From: Paenibacillus sp. CF384
GTDB taxonomy: Bacteria > Bacillota > Bacilli > Paenibacillales > Paenibacillaceae
Assembly (NCBI RefSeq): GCF_900106745.1
Contig: NZ_FNNV01000009.1
Coordinates: 186,001 to 250,000, forward strand
Length of the DNA: 64,000 nt
Reading direction: 5' to 3'
Shown here: one piece after another, positions 59,415-64,000 of the stretch
How positions within the stretch are numbered: the first letter of the stretch is position 1
Layout: each line of letters begins with the position of its first letter
The notes under the pieces: generated by a model
The model's database searches: none
What the model was told of the DNA's origin: nothing
The model's input: only the letters and a program-made list of their open reading frames with translations
Position numbers and translations under genes: made by a program

Positions 59415-60881
59415 ATGTTCCGATCGATCCGGGCTAAGTTCATTGTCGGCTTCTTTCTTATTTTCTGCTTCGCGTTCGTGCTCCTTAATCAGACGGTCTC
59501 CCAAATCATCCAAACGAGTAATCGCAATATTATTACCGAGGATCTGATTGGACTCAAGAAGAATAGTAACGGCTATGTGCGTCAAGCTTTCTTGATCAAT
59601 CATTTTACGAACAATGATCTCTACTTCGGCCAAATTGCCGAGGAGATCGCAACTGACTTGCATTACGCAACCTCAAGCGAAGTGAGCGCTTATACGGTTG
59701 ACGGTGTTCTGCTGCACGCCACAAATCCGGCCGTTTTCACAGGTGGATCTACGGATGATCTCAAACAAGCTTTGCGCGGCGCCACAGCCTATACGATTTC
59801 GTATGACAAGGGCACTGCCTCCGTCGTTTATGCCTATCCCGTTATGATCGACGGCGTAAAGGTCGGTATTCTGCGATATGCCAAATCCTTTAACCTGCTC
59901 TATGAACAGAGCGGCCGCATATTGGATGCCATCTTCTACTTTACGCTCGCGATCTTCGCTGCTGCGTTCTTATTCTCGTATTTGCTGTCGAGACATATCA
60001 CCATACCACTAGTCAAAATGGCCAAAGCGTCCGAAGAGGTGAAGAACGGGAATTTAGCGATCCGGCTGTCGATCAAGCGCAGAGACGAAATCGGCTTGCT
60101 TGCCGGCAACTTCAATGCGATGATCGGACGAATCAGCAGCCAAATCGAACGAATCGGGCGTGATCGGGATCGGCTGGAGACAGTCAATTTGCAGCGAAAG
60201 CAGTTCTTCGACAAGGTGACTCATGAGCTGAAGACGCCGCTTACTTCGATATTGGGTTATGCGGAATTGATTCGAGGCAATGGCGAGAGCGATCAGGAAT
60301 TCTTCCGTAAAGGGATGAATCATATTGTCGAGGAGAGCCAGCGGCTGCACGGCATGGTGCTATCCCTGCTGGAAGTTTCGCAAGAGAAGGAAGGTTGGCA
60401 GGAGCAGTTACGCGTGGATGTCGGTATGACGCTGCGCGATGTGTGCGAAGCCATGACATTCAAGGCCCAGCGTTACAAGAAGACGATTGCCGTAGAGGCC
60501 GGGGAAGGTCTGGTTGTACTGGCACAGCCGGACAAGCTCCGCCAATTGATCATTAACTTGCTCGACAATGCGATCAAGTACAGCTTCGCCCATTCGGAAA
60601 TTGGCGTGCGCGCTGCACTGGACGATAAAGCATCGATAAGTCTTACTATCGTGAATCAAGGAGAGACGATTCCTGCAGACCAGTTGGCGCGCATCTTCGA
60701 GCCGTTCTTCCTTGGGGATAGCATGCAGAAGGAAGCGGGCAGCGTGGGGCTTGGTCTCAGCATCGCCCAGTCCATTGTTCATGAGATGAACGGAAGTATC
60801 GACATCATTAGTAAGAACAAGGAAACGGCTGTTTATGTGAATTTGCCGCAGCACCATGCAGAGGAGGATGCAACGGAATGA
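59415..60881 (+). CDS. sensor histidine kinase
   Basis: 488 residues, begins directly after the response regulator stop. Two membrane helices (~8-28 and ~170-192) flank an extracellular sensor region of about 140 residues of no recognised type. HAMP follows (~193-245), then HisKA with His270 in VTHELKTPLTS and HATPase_c with N-box LIINLLDNAIKYS and G-box GLGLSIAQS. Its stop overlaps the lipoprotein start. No PAS domain, unlike Bacillus PhoR. Confidence 0.93.
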   Translation: MFRSIRAKFIVGFFLIFCFAFVLLNQTVSQIIQTSNRNIITEDLIGLKKNSNGYVRQAFLINHFTNNDLYFGQIAEEIATDLHYATSSEVSAYTVDGVLLHATNPAVFTGGSTDDLKQALRGATAYTISYDKGTASVVYAYPVMIDGVKVGILRYAKSFNLLYEQSGRILDAIFYFTLAIFAAAFLFSYLLSRHITIPLVKMAKASEEVKNGNLAIRLSIKRRDEIGLLAGNFNAMIGRISSQIERIGRDRDRLETVNLQRKQFFDKVTHELKTPLTSILGYAELIRGNGESDQEFFRKGMNHIVEESQRLHGMVLSLLEVSQEKEGWQEQLRVDVGMTLRDVCEAMTFKAQRYKKTIAVEAGEGLVVLAQPDKLRQLIINLLDNAIKYSFAHSEIGVRAALDDKASISLTIVNQGETIPADQLARIFEPFFLGDSMQKEAGSVGLGLSIAQSIVHEMNGSIDIISKNKETAVYVNLPQHHAEEDATE

Positions 60882-61990
60882 ACCTACGAATAACGTCCCT
60901 AGTCTGTGCATTCTTCGTCCTGGTAGTCTTGTTGACGGGCTGTATGCGCAATCTGAAATCCGAAACGATCCTTATTCCGGATTCGGAGGAAGAGGATGCT
61001 GGATTATCCGATAGCCAGCCGTTTGTTGTGAAGACGATCTACCGACTCCCATTATCGAATGAGAAAAGCAGTTACGGATGGAGCGGCGCTCAAACCGTTG
61101 ATCGTGTCTCTACCATTGGGCTCGCGCATGAACGTTTTGCCCCGCCTTATTCAGAATCAGAGAAGCTGCCTGTGCTTACGGACGATGCTTCCATTCAGGC
61201 AGACGGCCTATCACCTGCTGGCGGCTATGTGTCCGGTTATTCATCGACGAGGGATGGATTGTCCCTATGGATCATCTCGTTAACGGATCACGGGAAGAAG
61301 CTGGTGCAGACCGTGCAGTTCTCGCGGCTTGGGACAGGGCGATTGATGTGGTCAGGTACGGATGATTATGTCTCGTACGTTGGTATGGATGATAACGGCG
61401 ATTATATCGGTGTCTATGATACGAAGCTTGGCACGCAGAAGCATTATTCGATTCCGGACTGGAATCGCTCCTACAGCATTCAATCGGTTATGATATCGGG
61501 CGATGGCCGGAACGTCTGTATCATGAAGGAGGAGAATGGTTATTCGGGGCTTCTGATCGGCTCTTGGCAGGGCGATCACTTTGAACAACAGTATGAGCAC
61601 AGAATCAGCCACGATACACGGCCGGCATGGCTGAGTAACGATCAAGCGGCCTTCGTCGGAACGGACGACACCTTGTTTGTGTATGATCTGCGTACGGCTG
61701 AGATCAACGTGCTGCATGATCGTGTCGGCAGCTTTGCACTGTCGAGCGACCGCAAATGGATCGCGTTCACGACGGATCAGGTCGCCATCAAAGCAGCTAA
61801 GCTGCAAGGCCATAACGTGCTGCAGGAACAGACGATCTATCGCGGTCTGCTGCCTACTGCACTGGATTGGAGCCCGGATGGCAGCAGATTGCTCGTACTG
61901 GGACGAAAGCCGTATGAAACATCCTCTTCGCAAGCAGCACCTGCTATCGAAGCACAAGACAGTGGGCCTTTAATTATCCAATTTCAATGA
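60878..61990 (+). CDS. beta-propeller-like lipoprotein linked to the two-component system
   Basis: 370 residues. Lipoprotein signal (MNLRITSLVCAFFVLVVL, lipobox LTGC, Cys22). The body has TolB/WD-like repeats: LSPAGGYVSGYSSTRD, LMWSGTDDYVSYVGM, MISGDGRNVCIMKEE, PAWLSNDQAAFVGTD, LSSDRKWIAFTTD, LDWSPDGSRLLVLG. ATG overlaps the kinase stop. Co-translation suggests it serves the kinase, perhaps as an extracellular partner; this is inference. Confidence 0.82.
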   Translation: MNLRITSLVCAFFVLVVLLTGCMRNLKSETILIPDSEEEDAGLSDSQPFVVKTIYRLPLSNEKSSYGWSGAQTVDRVSTIGLAHERFAPPYSESEKLPVLTDDASIQADGLSPAGGYVSGYSSTRDGLSLWIISLTDHGKKLVQTVQFSRLGTGRLMWSGTDDYVSYVGMDDNGDYIGVYDTKLGTQKHYSIPDWNRSYSIQSVMISGDGRNVCIMKEENGYSGLLIGSWQGDHFEQQYEHRISHDTRPAWLSNDQAAFVGTDDTLFVYDLRTAEINVLHDRVGSFALSSDRKWIAFTTDQVAIKAAKLQGHNVLQEQTIYRGLLPTALDWSPDGSRLLVLGRKPYETSSSQAAPAIEAQDSGPLIIQFQ

Positions 61991-62005
61991 GGTCCAGTTT
62001 ACTAG

Positions 62006-62069
62006 AGCATCTTGTTGAAGGTAACGCATCCAAGCTGTGATGCCGCTGCCTGAGACAAGATGCTTTTTT
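62006..62069 (+). terminator. terminator of two-component operon
   Basis: AGCATCTTGT and ACAAGATGCT are perfectly complementary over 10 bp with a loop of about 39 nt, followed by T6. Confidence 0.7.
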
Positions 62070-62207
62070 GGCGTGAACATGATTCCCTTCTTGGTGACAA
62101 CTTGTTTACAAGTTGAAGAAGTGTTGGTGACATCGATGGCTTACAGTATAGAAGTCGCCGAACGAATAGCTACATGGGATTCGGCTGGAAGGGAAGGGGA
62201 ACTTGCA

Positions 62208-63647
62208 ATGAGAAAAGGAATATTCGGGCTCGCCAGCTTGCTGCTCATCTTCAATTTGGCTGCATGCAGCAGCACTAACGTACCAACAGACGATAAGCCG
62301 GGCGGAACTGTTCAGGATACAGGGAACGCCGGTGGTGCGACGAATGTCGTAAACGAAGGAGGCACTATCAATGGGAATGCCGAAGGCAATACTACTGACA
62401 ACGGAAATTCCAACGACAATGCCAAGAAAACAATCGTATTCTCGACTTTCTTCCCTGACGATAGGTTTAAGGAAGCCAAGAAGAAATACGAAGCGCTGCA
62501 TCCGAATATCACCATTAACCTGCAGGACGTCGATGTAGATGACTCGCATCTGGAAGCGGCTATGGAGAAATATGTGACCACGACGAACACCGAGCTGCTG
62601 GCGGGAAAAGGCGCCGATCTGATTCAAATGGATTTGCTGCCCATCGATAACTATGCCAGTCATCATTTGCTCGCTGATCTGGTTCCGATTATGGAGGCGG
62701 ATAAGTCGTTTAAGAAAACGGATTACTTCAGCAACGTGCTCGATAATGTGCGTATTGGCGAAGGGCTCTACAGCATGCCCCTTGGCTTCTTCCTGAAAGG
62801 TTTTGCCGGTGACGACAGCGCAATCGCTAAGACAGGCGTTACGTTCGATGACAAATCATGGTCATGGAACGACTTTATCCAAACCTCCAAACAATTGACT
62901 TCCAAAGGCGGCTATTCTACGGCACTAATGTATGGCGGTCCGGAATATATGCTTGCCAATATGGTCAATGACAATTATTCCTTGTTCGTCGATACCGCCG
63001 AGAAGAGCGCATCCTTCGATTCATCGAGCTTCACGGGGCTGATGAAACAGGTCAAGGGTATGTTCGATGACGGCTTAGTTAATTCGCAAGGCCGCGGCGA
63101 TTCCTATTTCCACGACATTCAAATCAACTCGCCATGGGATTATCTCGTCTCCCTGCGCGAGATCGGCGAGAATACGAGTTTGTATGCGAAACCGCATGCG
63201 CAGGATACGAAAGTCGGCGGATATTTTCAAACCTACCGGAATGTTGCGATTAATGAAAGCTCAGCCGTGAAGAAGGAAGCTTGGGAGTTCATGAAATTCA
63301 TGATGTCTGATGCGGTGCCAACGCCGCCTACGTCGGCGGGGTTCCCGATTAACAAGCAGATGTTTGCGAAGCAAATTGAACAATTGAAGAAGGATGGCAC
63401 CGTGCAGGCCTATAAGGAGGGTCCACTGCATGGATTAACTTTCGAGGTAGATCAGGCGAAGCTGGCTAAGCTTGAGGCATACGTGAACGGAGCGGTTCAT
63501 CCTGTCGAACGCGATTCGACCAAGGTGGGCGGTGAAGTAGGCAAGGTCATTATTGAAACGGCGACCGCTTATTTCAGCGGACAGAAATCCGCCGAGGATG
63601 TGGCGAAGCTCATTCAGAACAAAGTGACGACCTATCTGAATGAATAG
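62208..63647 (+). CDS. sugar ABC transporter substrate-binding lipoprotein
   Basis: 479 residues. ATG 62208 follows GGGAAGGGGA and gives a lipoprotein signal MRKGIFGLASLLLIFNL with lipobox LAAC (Cys20), then an Asn/Gly-rich linker. The mature part (IVFSTFFPDDRFKEAKKKYE, LLAGKGADLIQMDLLP) fits extracellular solute-binding family 1 for oligosaccharides. A longer frame from 62037 overlaps the terminator and is rejected. Its stop overlaps the permease start. Substrate unknown. Confidence 0.9.
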   Translation: MRKGIFGLASLLLIFNLAACSSTNVPTDDKPGGTVQDTGNAGGATNVVNEGGTINGNAEGNTTDNGNSNDNAKKTIVFSTFFPDDRFKEAKKKYEALHPNITINLQDVDVDDSHLEAAMEKYVTTTNTELLAGKGADLIQMDLLPIDNYASHHLLADLVPIMEADKSFKKTDYFSNVLDNVRIGEGLYSMPLGFFLKGFAGDDSAIAKTGVTFDDKSWSWNDFIQTSKQLTSKGGYSTALMYGGPEYMLANMVNDNYSLFVDTAEKSASFDSSSFTGLMKQVKGMFDDGLVNSQGRGDSYFHDIQINSPWDYLVSLREIGENTSLYAKPHAQDTKVGGYFQTYRNVAINESSAVKKEAWEFMKFMMSDAVPTPPTSAGFPINKQMFAKQIEQLKKDGTVQAYKEGPLHGLTFEVDQAKLAKLEAYVNGAVHPVERDSTKVGGEVGKVIIETATAYFSGQKSAEDVAKLIQNKVTTYLNE

Positions 63648-64000
63648 GCAATCCTTGACGAGAATCCGCGGTGGCGATGGCTGGATTGCCCTGCTATTCT
63701 TGGCGCCGAGCCTGGCCGGTTTTGCGATATTCTATGTCATCCCTTTCTTGATGGGGGTTTATGAATCATTCATGGATCAAGCGCTTGGCGGGAAATTCGT
63801 TGGTTTGGGCAATTACAAGGAGCTGCTTGCGAGCGTCTCCTTCCGAAAGGCTGCGTCCAATACGCTGCTCTTTACCGGAATCGGCGTCCCGCTCTTGATC
63901 GTGGTCTCCTTGACGCTGGCACTGGTGCTTAACCGGCAGGTTTGGCTTCGCAGCTGGCTCCAAACCGCCTTTGTTCTACCGCTGGTCGTTCCGGTTGCTT
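63640..64000 (+). CDS. sugar ABC transporter permease (MalF/UgpA type), partial at window end
   Basis: 120 residues visible, frame open to the window end. ATG 63640 overlaps the preceding stop. Family marks are ALLFLAPSLAGFAIFYVIP (first helix) and FVGLGNYKELL, then a second helix region. It is the first permease of the importer begun by the lipoprotein; the second permease should follow outside the window. Confidence 0.88.
   Translation, partial: MNRQSLTRIRGGDGWIALLFLAPSLAGFAIFYVIPFLMGVYESFMDQALGGKFVGLGNYKELLASVSFRKAASNTLLFTGIGVPLLIVVSLTLALVLNRQVWLRSWLQTAFVLPLVVPVA

Noticed and set aside
58719-60881. The two-component system as PhoP-PhoR
   Set aside because: The kinase lacks the PAS domain of Bacillus PhoR, and the operon continues into a lipoprotein gene and then a sugar importer; not excluded, but unsupported.

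Overview
The window looks like a chromosomal segment of an endospore-forming member of the Paenibacillaceae (Paenibacillus or a close relative). The reasons are Gram-positive lipoproteins and strong AGGAGG-type ribosome sites, spore genes (a GerA-type germinant receptor operon, an alpha/beta-type SASP, YtaF), many AraC regulators beside sugar genes, Lpl-type sugar ABC transporters, and the Bacillales order polA-mutM-ytaF-coaE...nrdR. No tRNA, rRNA, CRISPR array, prophage or transposase was seen.

Layout. 0-2.9 kb: end of a sugar ABC transporter (two permeases and a binding lipoprotein). 2.9-15.2 kb: mostly sugar and small-molecule metabolism: AraC regulator with nucleoside hydrolase, arylamine N-acetyltransferase, DedA protein, Gfo/Idh oxidoreductase, aldo/keto reductase, esterase, mutarotase, GNAT, a second AraC regulator, and an isomerase/Gfo-Idh pair. 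A 235-bp repeat array lies at 10.6-11.55 kb. 15.2-18.9 kb: germinant receptor operon behind a sigma-G-like promoter. 19-26 kb: secreted glycoside hydrolase with duplicated binding domains, FabV, a PhyH dioxygenase, AraC regulator and an exported stalk-domain protein. 26-30.5 kb: IclR-SDR-FAH hydrolase plus a lactonase, which resembles a non-phosphorylating deoxy-sugar route. 30.5-32.9 kb: PadR-controlled efflux pump. 32.9-33.6 kb: non-coding repeat island with heptamer tracts, one copy of the four-palindrome element and a 23-bp minisatellite.

35-50.7 kb is the functional centre. Two complete Pst phosphate transporters (pstSCAB-phoU) stand back to back, separated by a LysR gene. Each is linked to signalling proteins: a soluble CBS-domain chemotaxis-type protein inside the first operon, and a CBS-GGDEF/EAL pair just after the second. 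Four promoters here carry PhoP-like TTNACA boxes at 11-bp steps, and in all four the last box starts exactly 15 bp before the -10. This suggests that phosphate starvation drives phosphate uptake together with chemotaxis-type and c-di-GMP outputs.

50.7-58.6 kb is housekeeping and spore-related: polA, mutM, ytaF, coaE, a lytic transglycosylase, SASP, nrdR, a GPP34 protein and a small MerR-type protein. 58.6-64 kb holds a two-component system with a beta-propeller-like lipoprotein, then a second sugar ABC transporter cut by the window end.

The most novel observation is the four-palindrome element. It occurs as four in-register 235-bp tandem copies at 10.6 kb and as one diverged copy at 33.2 kb with the same internal spacing (51/62/51 bp) and one compensatory arm change.
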